Shown here: piece after piece, positions 8,805 to 17,130 of the stretch
Numbering within the stretch: the stretch's first letter is position 1
Layout of the letters: every line of letters begins with the position of its first letter
DNA from: Shewanella sp. GD04112
GTDB lineage: Bacteria; Pseudomonadota; Gammaproteobacteria; Enterobacterales; Shewanellaceae
Direction: 5' to 3'
Assembly: GCF_029835735.1 (NCBI RefSeq)
Contig: NZ_JAOEAL010000001.1
Coordinates: 1,798,001-1,862,000 of the forward strand
Length of the DNA stretch: 64,000 bases
The notes under the pieces: model-generated
What the model was told of the DNA's origin: nothing
Seen by the model: only the letters and a program-made list of their open reading frames with translations
Databases searched by the model: none
Program-made: the position numbers and the translations under genes

Positions 8805-9593
8805 ATGCAGGGCACGCAACAAAGTTTACCCTTAGCCGTTGTTCGCGGTCAGGCAATGACCGAAATGCCACAGGATTTGTTTATTCCACCTGAGGCGTTA
8901 GAAGTGTTTTTAGAGTCCTTCGAAGGGCCGCTCGACTTACTTTTATACCTGATCCGTAAGCAAAAATTAGATGTTGTCGATTTACCCATTTCGCAGATCA
9001 CCGCGCAATATTTAGAATATATCGCGATGCTCACTCAGGCGCGTATCGAACTGGCCTCGGATTATTTGGTCATGGCGGCAACACTGGCTGAGATTAAATC
9101 CCGTCTGCTGCTGCCGCGTATGGTGGCGGAAGATGAAGTGGAGGAAGATCCACGGGCCCAGTTGATCCGTCAATTGAAGGCCTATGAGGTAATCAAAGAA
9201 GCCTCGCAAAAAATTGATGATTTACCTCGGCTTGAACGCGATGTGTTTCAAGCAACCGCGGCACCTTCACCGAGCATCAAACCTTTGGTGATCCCGCCTG
9301 ATGTATCGTTATTTGAAATCGCCCGCGCCTTTGGCGAAGTGCTTAAACGTATCGATGCCAACGAAGATCATCATGTTAAGCGTGAACAGTTATCGACCCG
9401 TGAGCGCATGAGCCAAATTTTAGCCATGCTTAATAGCGAGACGTTTACGCCCTTTGAGCGTTTATTCAGTGTCGAAGAAGGCCGCGCCGGTGTGGTGGTG
9501 ACCTTTTTAGCGCTGATGGAATTGGTCAAAGAATTATTAGTGGAATTGTACCAAACAGAGCCGTTTTCAACTATTTACGTAAAGGCCTATTAA
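8805..9593 (+). CDS. scpA: segregation and condensation protein A
   Basis: ScpA is the kleisin subunit of the SMC-ScpAB condensin, bridging SMC heads with ScpB to compact and segregate the chromosome. The family signature is seen at about residues 35-60 (FEGPLDLLLYLIRKQKLDV) followed by a helical N-terminal domain; the winged-helix C-terminal domain ends VELLVELYQTEPFSTIYVKAY-like at the stop. The start at 8805 gives 262 residues; an internal ATG at 8856 would remove a weakly conserved 17-residue tail. The gene directly precedes scpB and rluB and forms an operon with them. Confidence 0.93.
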   Translation: MQGTQQSLPLAVVRGQAMTEMPQDLFIPPEALEVFLESFEGPLDLLLYLIRKQKLDVVDLPISQITAQYLEYIAMLTQARIELASDYLVMAATLAEIKSRLLLPRMVAEDEVEEDPRAQLIRQLKAYEVIKEASQKIDDLPRLERDVFQATAAPSPSIKPLVIPPDVSLFEIARAFGEVLKRIDANEDHHVKREQLSTRERMSQILAMLNSETFTPFERLFSVEEGRAGVVVTFLALMELVKELLVELYQTEPFSTIYVKAY

Positions 9594-9596
9594 TTG

Positions 9597-10193
9597 ATGC
9601 AGATAAATCCAATTCAATTAAAACAGCTTATTGAAGCGAGTCTGTTTGTATTGGGGAAACCCTTGTCGGTGAAAATGTTGAAAGAAACCGTGTTGACGGA
9701 TTTCAGCGTTTCCAGAGACAAAATCAAAGCCGCATTGGAAGAGTTGCAGCAGGATTATCAGGAGCGGGGTGTTCAACTTGTGAAAGTGGCTGGGGGTTAT
9801 CGCTTCCAGACCTTGGAAGTCCTGAGTCCTTTTTTGCAGCCCCTGTGGCAGGAAAAAGCACCTAAGTATTCGCGGGCAACATTAGAGACCTTGGCGGTGA
9901 TCGCCTATCGTCAACCCGTGACCCGTGGCGATATTGAGCAGGTGCGTGGTGTGGCCATTAGTAGCCATATCATTAAAAGTTTGTCAGATAGACATTGGAT
10001 TAAAGTCGTTGGCCACAAAGAAGTCCCGGGGAGACCCGCACTCTATGCCACGACCTTAGAATTTTTAGCCTATTTTGGCTTAGATACCCTAGCGGATTTA
10101 CCTGCGCTTACGGATACTGAGTCATTGCAGGCGGTATTTTCAGGTTTGAAAGTAACGCCTGAACAGTCAGAAGAGCAAGATACTAATGAGTGA
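9597..10193 (+). CDS. scpB: segregation and condensation protein B
   Basis: ScpB dimers bind the central part of ScpA in the condensin complex. The protein is about 198 residues with two winged-helix domains; the family hallmark LETLAVIAYRQPVTRGDIEQVRGV is at about residues 98-121, here cited by its position. The start is either the TTG at 9594, abutting the scpA stop, or the ATG at 9597; I prefer the ATG. The 3' end overlaps rluB by 8 bases, indicating coupled translation. Confidence 0.93.
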   Translation: MQINPIQLKQLIEASLFVLGKPLSVKMLKETVLTDFSVSRDKIKAALEELQQDYQERGVQLVKVAGGYRFQTLEVLSPFLQPLWQEKAPKYSRATLETLAVIAYRQPVTRGDIEQVRGVAISSHIIKSLSDRHWIKVVGHKEVPGRPALYATTLEFLAYFGLDTLADLPALTDTESLQAVFSGLKVTPEQSEEQDTNE

Positions 10194-11061
10194 AAAATTG
10201 CAGAAAGTCTTGGCCCGTGCAGGCCATGGCTCCCGTCGTGAGATGGAGGCATGGATTGCTGCAGGCCGAGTTAGTATTGATGGCGTGATTGCCAATCTTG
10301 GCGACCGTATCGAAGCCGATGCGAAGGTTCGCATCGATGGTAGAGCCGTATCGCTTAAGTCCGCCGACGATGTGATTTGCCGCGTACTCGCCTATCACAA
10401 ACCCGAAGGTGAGATTTGTAGCCGTAAAGACCCTGAAGGTCGTCCAACCGTGTTTGACCGTTTGCCGAAAGTGCGTGACTCCCGTTGGGTTGCGGTAGGC
10501 CGTCTGGATATCAACACTTCAGGCTTATTGCTGTTTACCTCAGATGGTGAACTCGCTAACCGCTTGATGCACCCTTCTAACGAAGTTGAACGTGAATACG
10601 CGGTACGTACCTTTGGTGAAGTACCTGAGGCTGCGGTACAACGTCTGCGTACTGGCGTGATGTTAGAAGACGGTATGGCGCAGTTCGATGCCATTAAAGC
10701 CGCGGGCGGCGAGGGCATGAACCAATGGTGGCACGTATGTTTACGTGAAGGCCGTAACCGCGAGGTGCGTCGTTTATGGGAATCCCAAGAGGTGCAAGTC
10801 AGCCGTCTTATCCGTGTCCGTTACGGTATGGTGGAATTGCCTAAATCTCTGCCACGTGGTGGCTGGGTTGAATTGCCGATTGAGCAGGTAAACTACCTGC
10901 GCCAATTAGCGGGTCTTGAACCTGAAACTCGTACTATGCTGGCCGCCGATAAACACAGTGTGGCCCGTGCTCAGGTGAAGAGTGCAAAAATTCGCCGCGC
11001 CGTACGCAAGCATAAAGTGACAGCGACGCCTAAGGCTAAGCCAACACGTCAGCGCAGTTAA
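10186..11061 (+). CDS. rluB: 23S rRNA pseudouridine(2605) synthase
   Basis: RluB makes pseudouridine at position 2605 of 23S rRNA. The 291-residue protein has an N-terminal S4 domain (EKLQKVLARAGHGSRREMEAWI), then the pseudouridine-synthase core with the catalytic Asp in GRLDINTSGLLLFTSDG near residue 108 and the EGRNREVRRLWES motif near residue 195. The C-terminal tail of about 40 residues is highly basic, as is common in RluB, and may contact rRNA. It closes the scpA-scpB-rluB operon and is followed by an intrinsic terminator. Confidence 0.94.
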   Translation: MSEKLQKVLARAGHGSRREMEAWIAAGRVSIDGVIANLGDRIEADAKVRIDGRAVSLKSADDVICRVLAYHKPEGEICSRKDPEGRPTVFDRLPKVRDSRWVAVGRLDINTSGLLLFTSDGELANRLMHPSNEVEREYAVRTFGEVPEAAVQRLRTGVMLEDGMAQFDAIKAAGGEGMNQWWHVCLREGRNREVRRLWESQEVQVSRLIRVRYGMVELPKSLPRGGWVELPIEQVNYLRQLAGLEPETRTMLAADKHSVARAQVKSAKIRRAVRKHKVTATPKAKPTRQRS

Positions 11062-11091
11062 TATCATTCGAGTGATGTTAAGTCTCTCAGT

Positions 11092-11115
11092 AAAAGGCCG
11101 CTTGCGGCCTTTTTT
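11092..11115 (+). terminator. intrinsic terminator after rluB
   Basis: AAAAGGCCGC-TT-GCGGCC followed by six T, 31 bases after the rluB stop. The GC-rich stem plus T-run is a textbook factor-independent terminator ending the scpAB-rluB transcript. Confidence 0.9.
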
Positions 11116-11173
11116 GCTTTCTGCGACCGATGGTTATGCTATAACAAGCCTAAAGATGACTAGGAGATGAACC

Positions 11174-12016
11174 ATGGAGTTAATATCGGTCAAGCGAATT
11201 TGGGAGCAAGGTGAACACAATGCCTTTACCGATCTCGTCTTATTTCAGGGCGCATTATTTTGTGTGTTTAGGGAAGGTTCCGCCCATGTTTCTCCCGATG
11301 GCGCCTTACGTATTCTCCGTTCTCAAGATGCTGGTGGGACGTGGCAAAGTGTGTCGCTGCTTACTTCCACTCAAGCGGATTTGCGCGATGGCAAGTTAAT
11401 TGAGTATAGAGGGGAATTATTGTTACTGGGTGGGGGGACTCAGCACGATAAATCAGGGTTACAGTCCTATCTTTGGTGCTCAAAGGATGGCGTGCATTGG
11501 TCCGAACCACAGGAGGTCGCTGATAAAGGTTATTGGTTATGGCGCTTAACAGAACATCAAGATGCACTCTATGGCGTGGGGTATCGAGCAGGGCCTGATG
11601 GGGATACCCGTCTCTATAAAAGTGATGATGGACAGCAGTTTAAGTCTTGGATGTCAGTGTTTAATAATCAAGGCTATGTAAATGAAAGCTCGCTCGTATT
11701 TCACCAAGAGAGTTGTTTTTGTTTATTAAGGCGCGATCCCGTGTGGAGTGACGAGTTTTTAGGTTTACTCGGCCATAGCTTACCGCCATTCAATCAATGG
11801 GCGTGGCAAACACTCGATAAACGCATTGGTGGGCCGGTGATGTTTGTTTATCAATCCCGTTTGATGGCGGTGGTGCGTCTTTATGAAGGAAACGTTCGCA
11901 CAGCACTTATTGAGATTAATAAAGATACGGGCACAATTCACGAGTGGCTTACTTTACCTTCGCAGGGCGATACCAGTTATGCTGGAGTTGTGCTCGAAGG
12001 GGTCATCTTTACGTGA
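11174..12016 (+). CDS. sialidase/BNR-repeat-like protein, 3' end frameshifted
   Basis: A 280-residue ORF with a sialidase-like beta-propeller look: repeated D-G-x-T/H-W type turns (SQDAGGTWQSV, SKDGVHWSEPQEV, SDDGQQFKSWMSV) and no signal peptide, so it is probably cytoplasmic. No catalytic assignment is possible and its substrate is unknown. The ORF stops abruptly at 12014-12016 inside the region where related proteins carry YVSYYSSHE; that sequence is present in the -1 frame immediately downstream (to 12135). The frame is lost at the G4 tract 11999-12002; five G would restore a product of about 320 residues. This is either a true mutation or a homopolymer sequencing error. It precedes the IS3 element. 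Confidence 0.7.
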   Translation: MELISVKRIWEQGEHNAFTDLVLFQGALFCVFREGSAHVSPDGALRILRSQDAGGTWQSVSLLTSTQADLRDGKLIEYRGELLLLGGGTQHDKSGLQSYLWCSKDGVHWSEPQEVADKGYWLWRLTEHQDALYGVGYRAGPDGDTRLYKSDDGQQFKSWMSVFNNQGYVNESSLVFHQESCFCLLRRDPVWSDEFLGLLGHSLPPFNQWAWQTLDKRIGGPVMFVYQSRLMAVVRLYEGNVRTALIEINKDTGTIHEWLTLPSQGDTSYAGVVLEGVIFT

Positions 12017-12135
12017 GCTATTATTCAAGTCACGAAATGATATCGGTTTCAGATAAAAGCCAAGTCCAAAATGGAGAGGCTCCTGAGATGCCTAAAACGA
12101 TGATTTACTTTGCGAAGATTAGGTTGAGTGCTTGA
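12001..12135 (+). pseudogene. displaced C-terminal segment of the sialidase-like gene
   Basis: Reading from the G4 tract in the -1 frame gives GGHLYVSYYSSHE, then a short polar stretch and MIYFAKIRLSA before TGA at 12133-12135. A terminal YVSYYSSHE...IYxAKIRL segment is what I expect for the last propeller blade of this family. The segment directly abuts the truncation point of the upstream ORF, so it is most simply the original C-terminus lost by a one-base deletion. Confidence 0.7.
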
Positions 12136-12138
12136 GCA

Positions 12139-12172
12139 AAAATAAAGGGAGCGTAGGGCTCCCTTTATTTTT
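12139..12172 (+). terminator. intrinsic terminator after the sialidase-like gene
   Basis: AATAAAGGGAGC-gtagg-GCTCCCTTTATT with flanking A and T runs forms a perfect 12-bp stem. It begins right after the displaced stop codon at 12135, supporting the view that the original gene ended there and not at 12016. The IS3 left end begins 7 bases downstream. Confidence 0.88.
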
Positions 12173-12230
12173 ATCTATTGACCCGTCCTAAATAGCGTTG
12201 ACACTTTTCAAACTCATTTTGGAGAGTGTA

Positions 12231-12623
12231 ATGACTTCAACAATTAAACGAACTCAACGCGATTATTCCCTCGCTTTTAAATTGGCGGTTGTCAACCAAG
12301 TGGAAAAAGGCGAGCTGACCTATAAGCAGGCGCAAGACAAGTACGGTATTCAAGGTTGCTCCACCGTGTTAGTGTGGTTACGCAAGCATGGCAAACTGGA
12401 TTGGTCCCTAGGGACGCCGCCAACATCAATGCGAGGACAGTTGATGACTGAACCCACCACGCTCACCCCCGAGCAAAAGATAAAAGCCCTCGAAGCCGAA
12501 CTTGAAGATACCCGCATGAAAGCGGCGTTCTTCGAAGCCATTGTCGAAAAACTCAGAACTGACTACGGGATATCCGTCGTAAAAAAGCCACCCGCGAAAC
12601 GCTCCAGGAAAAAACGGACGTAG
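12231..12623 (+). CDS. IS3-family transposase OrfA
   Basis: A 130-residue DNA-binding subunit. The helix-turn-helix region is at about residues 10-55 (DYSLAFKLAVVNQVEKGELT and KYGIQGCSTVLVWLRKHG), followed by a probable leucine-zipper/coiled-coil stretch (EQKIKALEAELEDTRMKAAF) used in IS3 proteins for multimerisation. The ATG at 12231 follows a GGAGAG site by 5 bases. It ends in a lysine/arginine-rich tail and overlaps the orfB frame, so an OrfAB fusion can be produced by -1 frameshifting. Confidence 0.92.
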   Translation: MTSTIKRTQRDYSLAFKLAVVNQVEKGELTYKQAQDKYGIQGCSTVLVWLRKHGKLDWSLGTPPTSMRGQLMTEPTTLTPEQKIKALEAELEDTRMKAAFFEAIVEKLRTDYGISVVKKPPAKRSRKKRT

Positions 12624-13447
12624 GTTATCGCGTCACCCAATGCTGTCGTTACCTTGGCATCAGTCGTCAGGCGTATTATCAGCAATGCCAGCGGCAAATC
12701 GTCTCAGAGCTAAGGGAGCAACAGGTGTTGCAAACAGTACAATATGAACGGTTATTTCAACCGCGAGTCGGTACGCGTAAACTGCAGTATTTACTCAACA
12801 AAATGCATCAAATAGTGATAGGACGAGACCGGTTATTTCGCTGTATTAGGACGCATCGTTTGTTGGTCACGCCGAAACGAGCGTACCATAAAACGACCCA
12901 TAGCCATCATCGATTTAGGTGTCATCCCAACTTGCTTAAGCCCAGTGAGCAGCAAGTGGACATCAGTCGCTCAGAACAAGTCTGGGTGGCGGATATTACC
13001 TATCTACCACTGCAAGATAATGAAGCCTATTTAAGCTTGGTGACCGATGTCTGGTCACGAAAAATCGTGGGTTATCATGTTGATGATAATCTTAAAACAG
13101 ACGGGGTGCTAACGGCCTACAAACGGGCGCTGAAGCAGCGACAAGATAAAAGTAAACCGCTGATACACCACTCAGACCGAGGGATACAGTACTGCTCAAA
13201 CGCGTATCAAGCGGTTCACGCACAACATGGCGTGACATGCTCAATGACAGACGGATATGACTGCTATCAAAATGCCTTAGCAGAGCGAGTAAATGGCATC
13301 TTGAAGCAGGAGTTTTTAACACATAAGCCCGCAACGCTGGAGGAGGCGCGACAAATGGTGACAGAAGCGGTTGCCATCTATAATCAACGGCGGCCACATT
13401 TGGCCTTAAAATACAAAACGCCCGATGAGGTTCATCGAGCGTTTTAG
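12563..13447 (+). CDS. IS3-family transposase OrfB (integrase core, DDE)
   Basis: The -1 frame relative to orfA is open from 12563 to the stop at 13447. It encodes an HTH_21-like segment followed by the retroviral-integrase-type core. The catalytic triad is visible: Asp in VWVADITYLPL, Asp in IHHSDRGIQYCS and Glu in NALAERVNGILKQE. The end YNQRRPHLALKYKTP is typical of IS3 OrfB. No convincing independent start exists near 12563, and translation is expected mainly as an OrfAB fusion through the slippery site at 12581; a shorter product from a TTG at 12725 is possible. Confidence 0.9.
   Translation, partial: LRDIRRKKATRETLQEKTDVGYRVTQCCRYLGISRQAYYQQCQRQIVSELREQQVLQTVQYERLFQPRVGTRKLQYLLNKMHQIVIGRDRLFRCIRTHRLLVTPKRAYHKTTHSHHRFRCHPNLLKPSEQQVDISRSEQVWVADITYLPLQDNEAYLSLVTDVWSRKIVGYHVDDNLKTDGVLTAYKRALKQRQDKSKPLIHHSDRGIQYCSNAYQAVHAQHGVTCSMTDGYDCYQNALAERVNGILKQEFLTHKPATLEEARQMVTEAVAIYNQRRPHLALKYKTPDEVHRAF
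12581..12587 (+). promoter_or_regulatory. programmed -1 frameshift heptamer A-AAA-AAG
   Basis: The heptamer AAAAAAG lies in the orfA frame as codons AAA AAG preceded by A, the classic bacterial -1 slippery sequence used in IS3 elements and dnaX. It is inside the 61-base overlap of orfA and orfB. A second run of six A (12609-12614) is a weaker alternative. Confidence 0.75.
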
Positions 13448-13508
13448 GTGGAAATAAGTGTCAACTTATTTCAGGACGAGACATATTAGTACATTAGAGC
13501 AGCATTGC

Positions 13509-14246
13509 TTATTGAGCGTTAAATTGCTGACCGTTAATTTCGCTAGAATCTTGCCCCATTAAATAGAGGTAAGTTGGCATGATTTCTTCGGCCGTTTTTA
13601 AATCTAATGGATTTTCGGCAGGGTATGCTTTAGCACGCATTTCGGTGCGAGTCGCGCCTGGGTTAATGCTGTTAACGCGTACAGACGTGCCATCACATTC
13701 GTGGGCGAGTACTTGCATCATGCCTTCGGTAGCAAATTTAGAGAAGGCATAGGGCCCCCAGTAAGCGCGGCCCTGACGGCCAACACTGCTTGAGGTAAAG
13801 ATAATCGAAGCAGTGGGTGCTTGGCGCATAATAGGCAACAGAGCCTTGGTCAGCATGACCTGTGAGGTAACGTTGACTTTAAGTACATCTTCGAGTGATG
13901 GAATATCGATGTGTTCAAACGGGCCTAAGGCGCCGAGTAAACTGGCGTTGTGCAGCAAACCATCTAAGTGACCAAACTGCTCGCCAATGGTTTCGGCCAT
14001 ATCGCGGTAGTTTTGTTCGGTCGCACCTTTTAAATCCAATGGCACGATCGCTGGAGTTGGGTAACCAGCCTGTTCGATAACGTCGTATACGGCTTCGAGT
14101 TTTTTGACGGTTTTACCGAGTAAAATCACGGTGGCACCGTGTTTGGCAAATTCAATGGCCGCCGCGCGACCGATACCTGCGCCAGCGCCTGTCACCAGTA
14201 TGGTTTTACCTTTGAGTAAATCTTTTGCTGCTTGATATTCCAACAT
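13509..14246 (-). CDS. yciK: YciK-type short-chain dehydrogenase/reductase
   Basis: A 245-residue classical SDR. The NAD(P)-binding motif TGAGAGIGRAAA is near residue 20, the NAG-like HNASLLG near residue 96, the catalytic Ser in FTSSSVGRQG near residue 149 and the YxxxK pair in YAFSKFA near residue 163. It matches E. coli YciK closely in the GRQGRAYWGPYAFSKFATEG region; its substrate is not established. The start MLEYQAAKDLL at 14246 was chosen by family alignment over a 24-residue upstream extension. It converges on the IS3 element. Confidence 0.9.
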   Translation of the reverse strand: MLEYQAAKDLLKGKTILVTGAGAGIGRAAAIEFAKHGATVILLGKTVKKLEAVYDVIEQAGYPTPAIVPLDLKGATEQNYRDMAETIGEQFGHLDGLLHNASLLGALGPFEHIDIPSLEDVLKVNVTSQVMLTKALLPIMRQAPTASIIFTSSSVGRQGRAYWGPYAFSKFATEGMMQVLAHECDGTSVRVNSINPGATRTEMRAKAYPAENPLDLKTAEEIMPTYLYLMGQDSSEINGQQFNAQ

Positions 14247-14507
14247 GAGCCTTTTATTCCTCTTGGCGAAAATGCCCGCCACTTCTAGAGTCGCCGAATT
14301 GCTAAACGCATGTTTCAAACAAATGAATGAAACTTTGTTATAAATAGCTAAAATGTTTGTGACAAACTTGTGGCTAACTCAATATTTTTACGTTAACTTG
14401 AAATGAGTTAGGGGCTAACATAAGCCCTATTAGTCATAGCTTTTGCGCTATTGTGACTAATTTCTTGGGGAAAACAAAACTATTACAACAAGATTTGGGG
14501 AAAAAAA

Positions 14508-17018
14508 ATGAAAAGACTCATTTTGTGTGTTGCGATTGCATCAGCACTGGGCCTCACAGGATGTGGCGAGGACAGTTATAACGAACTCAAGGATAAGACA
14601 GACCCGCTCATCCCTGAATCCCGTATTGCAATTGGATTTGATCCAGGAAATAAGACTTCACCAGTTTTATCTACTCCGAATGATCTAATATTTAATGGTA
14701 CTGTTGACGGTACATTAAATATGCCTAAAGAAGAGGTTGATGGCACTAGTGATTACACTGATCCTCAAATGGCTTTAGGCGCTTTAGATGGCTGGTCTAC
14801 GACTTCCCCAATTTCTATTCCAATTGATGATAAGACGTTTGTTCACACAGGTGTAAAACTTACTTTAGACGAAACCACTGTGAGTTTACCCGGTGCTGTT
14901 AGAATGTTTGAAGCCACTGTCGGTGGTCCTTTATCATCTGACCCTGAATGTAAACAAAAACCATCGGTTTCGGCTTGTAAAATCGGGAGCGAATTACAAT
15001 TTGGAGTAGACTTTGTTTCTAAAGCTGTCGGTAAGCAGATTGTTATCATTCCAATTAAGCCATTGAAAGCAGGTCAATCATATATTTATGCTACAACTGA
15101 CGTAATCAGAGACTCAGAAGGTGAATCATTAGTTGCTTCTAGCACTTATAAAGCGGTTCGAATGGATGCTGATACATTAGGCTTACCTTTACCAGAACAA
15201 AAGTCTCTACAGATTTTGATTAATAGTTATGAAAAAGGCATAGCTGCGGCTCATAATGTTGATTTATCGACTATCAGTTTTACTGGCTTATTCACCACAC
15301 AATCTGTCGTTAACGTCTATGAAACCACTAAACTATTGATGGTACAGCCAGGGTCTCCCTATGCGCCAAGTTTTGTCCAAATGCCAACGCCTTTAGGCAT
15401 AACTGTTGCACAAGCGGTGGGATTAACGGACTTAAATAGTGCTGCCTTTAAAGCCGCTAATTTAGCCGATGTGTATTCGGCTACAATTAAACTGCCGATA
15501 TACGGTGACTGTTCTTCGGTTAGTTGTTTATCAACAGAAGGCAAACCATTAATTAACGGTCATTGGAAAGCACAAGGCGATAGCCCTGTCTCTGTACTAT
15601 TAGCTTTGCAAGCAGGCACACTCAGCCAGAGTAATTTTGCGATGCAAGCCGTAGCCAATGGTATTGCGAATCCTGCTGATGCGTTAGCCAATCCGTCTCT
15701 AATGGCGGGTAAAACTTGGTTGTTAGACGATGGTACAGCGGTAGATAAAACTAAGCATCTGACTAAGTTCAATCCAATTCCAGCGATTAAAGGATATGAA
15801 ACCGTACCTGTACTGATTTCAATCCCTAATGCAGCTAAATTGGCAGCGTTGTACAATAATCCTGAGCTAGCGACTGCGCCATTGGCTGGCTGGCCAACGA
15901 CGATTGCGCTGCATGGTTTAGGCGGCGGTAAGGAAATGTCATTAGCCTATGCGGGCAGTTATGCCGCCATGGGGGTGGCAACGGTGGCCATTGATATGCC
16001 TTTACATGGTGCCCGCTCGTTTGATGCTAACAACGATGGTATTTATGAAGTCACTGCGACAGATCCCTCGTTCCCTGCTCCTTCAGATAAACCTGATGCC
16101 TTTAAAAATGGTAATCCACTCGTCTTCGTGAATATCTCAAGCACGCTGTCGGTGCGGGATAACTTCCGTCAGGCCACCATGGATCACCTTGGCGTACGTT
16201 TAGCCTTAACAGGTTTAGCGCAGGGGCTTGCACAGGCGGGTCAACCACAGGTATTCGATATTTCCAAGATTAGTGCGCAGGGCTTAAGTTTAGGTGCGAT
16301 TGTCGGCACCGACTTTGCGACTTATGCCAGCACGGGCATGAAAAATCCAAGCACGGGCGAAGCGCTACCTAACCCTTATGCCATCAATGCGGTCTCTCTG
16401 GCAGCACCAGCGGGTGGTTTAGCGGGCGCGTTTGCCGGTTCTGCGACCTTTGGCCCAGTGCTGTTTAGCAATGTGACTGCCTCATCGACGTTCCAAGCAT
16501 TAGTGGATAAAGCCAATACTGCGGGATACGAGCCAGGCAGCCCAGAATATGCGGCCTTAGTACAAGGGGTTTATGCGCAGTTTATTCCAACCTTTGCCTT
16601 TGCGGTGCAAACGGCGGTGGATTCGGCGGATCCGGTTAACCATGCAGGTATGTTGAAAGCAACGGGATTACCCGTGCACTTAATCGAAATCGCGGGTGAT
16701 GGTAACGGTAACTTAGCTGACCAAGTGTTACCTAATCGCGTCGATAACTTCCCGCTCTCAGGCACTGAGCCGTTGATCTCGGCAATCGGTCTGCCTTGTG
16801 TGGATGCAACCACCAAAGGTTCTGGTGCGGTGCGTTTTGCTAAGGGGCACCATAGCTCAATTGTTGACCCAAGTGAGAAGAGTTCAACGGATGGTATGGC
16901 CGCTGCGGCAACCGTTGAGATGCAGACGCAAGTGGCGACCTATGCTTCTACCGCAGGTAAAGGTGAAGCGACGATTTTCGTCACCGATCCAAGCGTGATT
17001 GCGACCTGTTCTAACTAG
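14508..17018 (+). CDS. VolA/Pla-1-type surface lipoprotein lipase
   Basis: An 836-residue exported lipoprotein with a lipobox LGLTGC (Cys19) after a short hydrophobic signal. The C-terminal half carries an alpha/beta-hydrolase domain with nucleophile motif GLSLG near residue 590 (SAQGLSLGAIVG), the oxyanion-type HGLGGGKEMS near residue 468 and a GHHS histidine near residue 783. The architecture fits the VolA/Pla-1/cef family of outer-membrane lysophospholipases/lipases that release fatty acids. The 5' portion up to about 15.7 kb looks more AT-rich than the 3' portion. The ATG follows a purine-rich GGGGAAAAAAA stretch. It is a single gene with a terminator downstream. Confidence 0.85.
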   Translation: MKRLILCVAIASALGLTGCGEDSYNELKDKTDPLIPESRIAIGFDPGNKTSPVLSTPNDLIFNGTVDGTLNMPKEEVDGTSDYTDPQMALGALDGWSTTSPISIPIDDKTFVHTGVKLTLDETTVSLPGAVRMFEATVGGPLSSDPECKQKPSVSACKIGSELQFGVDFVSKAVGKQIVIIPIKPLKAGQSYIYATTDVIRDSEGESLVASSTYKAVRMDADTLGLPLPEQKSLQILINSYEKGIAAAHNVDLSTISFTGLFTTQSVVNVYETTKLLMVQPGSPYAPSFVQMPTPLGITVAQAVGLTDLNSAAFKAANLADVYSATIKLPIYGDCSSVSCLSTEGKPLINGHWKAQGDSPVSVLLALQAGTLSQSNFAMQAVANGIANPADALANPSLMAGKTWLLDDGTAVDKTKHLTKFNPIPAIKGYETVPVLISIPNAAKLAALYNNPELATAPLAGWPTTIALHGLGGGKEMSLAYAGSYAAMGVATVAIDMPLHGARSFDANNDGIYEVTATDPSFPAPSDKPDAFKNGNPLVFVNISSTLSVRDNFRQATMDHLGVRLALTGLAQGLAQAGQPQVFDISKISAQGLSLGAIVGTDFATYASTGMKNPSTGEALPNPYAINAVSLAAPAGGLAGAFAGSATFGPVLFSNVTASSTFQALVDKANTAGYEPGSPEYAALVQGVYAQFIPTFAFAVQTAVDSADPVNHAGMLKATGLPVHLIEIAGDGNGNLADQVLPNRVDNFPLSGTEPLISAIGLPCVDATTKGSGAVRFAKGHHSSIVDPSEKSSTDGMAAAATVEMQTQVATYASTAGKGEATIFVTDPSVIATCSN

Positions 17019-17034
17019 TCGCGTGTAAAATCCT

Positions 17035-17062
17035 AAAAACCCAGCCTTTGCTGGGTTTTTTT
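17035..17062 (+). terminator. intrinsic terminator after the lipase gene
   Basis: AAAACCCAGC-cttt-GCTGGG followed by seven T, 17 bases after the lipase stop. Confidence 0.9.
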
Positions 17063-17130
17063 ATGGCGCTTTAGGCTGTTAGAATAGCGCGCATTAAACC
17101 GGATCACCTTAGGCCCCAACGGAGAGTACT

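Larger units (their letters stand above)
12179..13483 (+). mobile_element. complete IS3-family insertion sequence
   Basis: About 1305 bp with imperfect terminal inverted repeats of about 26 bp: the left end starts TGACCCGTCC and ends TTGACAC at 12204; the right end (read inward) is TGTCTCGTCC...TTGACAC, with 19 of 26 positions matching. A 3-bp direct duplication TAT flanks it (12176-12178 and 13484-13486). It carries overlapping orfA and orfB with a -1 frameshift heptamer. All parts look intact, so it may be active. It landed between two convergent genes, downstream of a terminator, and disrupts no gene. Confidence 0.92.

Noticed and set aside
11944..12135. Independent 63-residue ORF after the sialidase-like gene
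   Set aside because: Its C-terminal part reads as the missing end of the upstream gene in the -1 frame, so it is not treated as a separate gene.
14401..14470. Imperfect inverted repeat TTAGTCA...TGACTAA before the lipase gene
   Set aside because: Interrupted arms and unclear pairing; not strong enough to call an operator.
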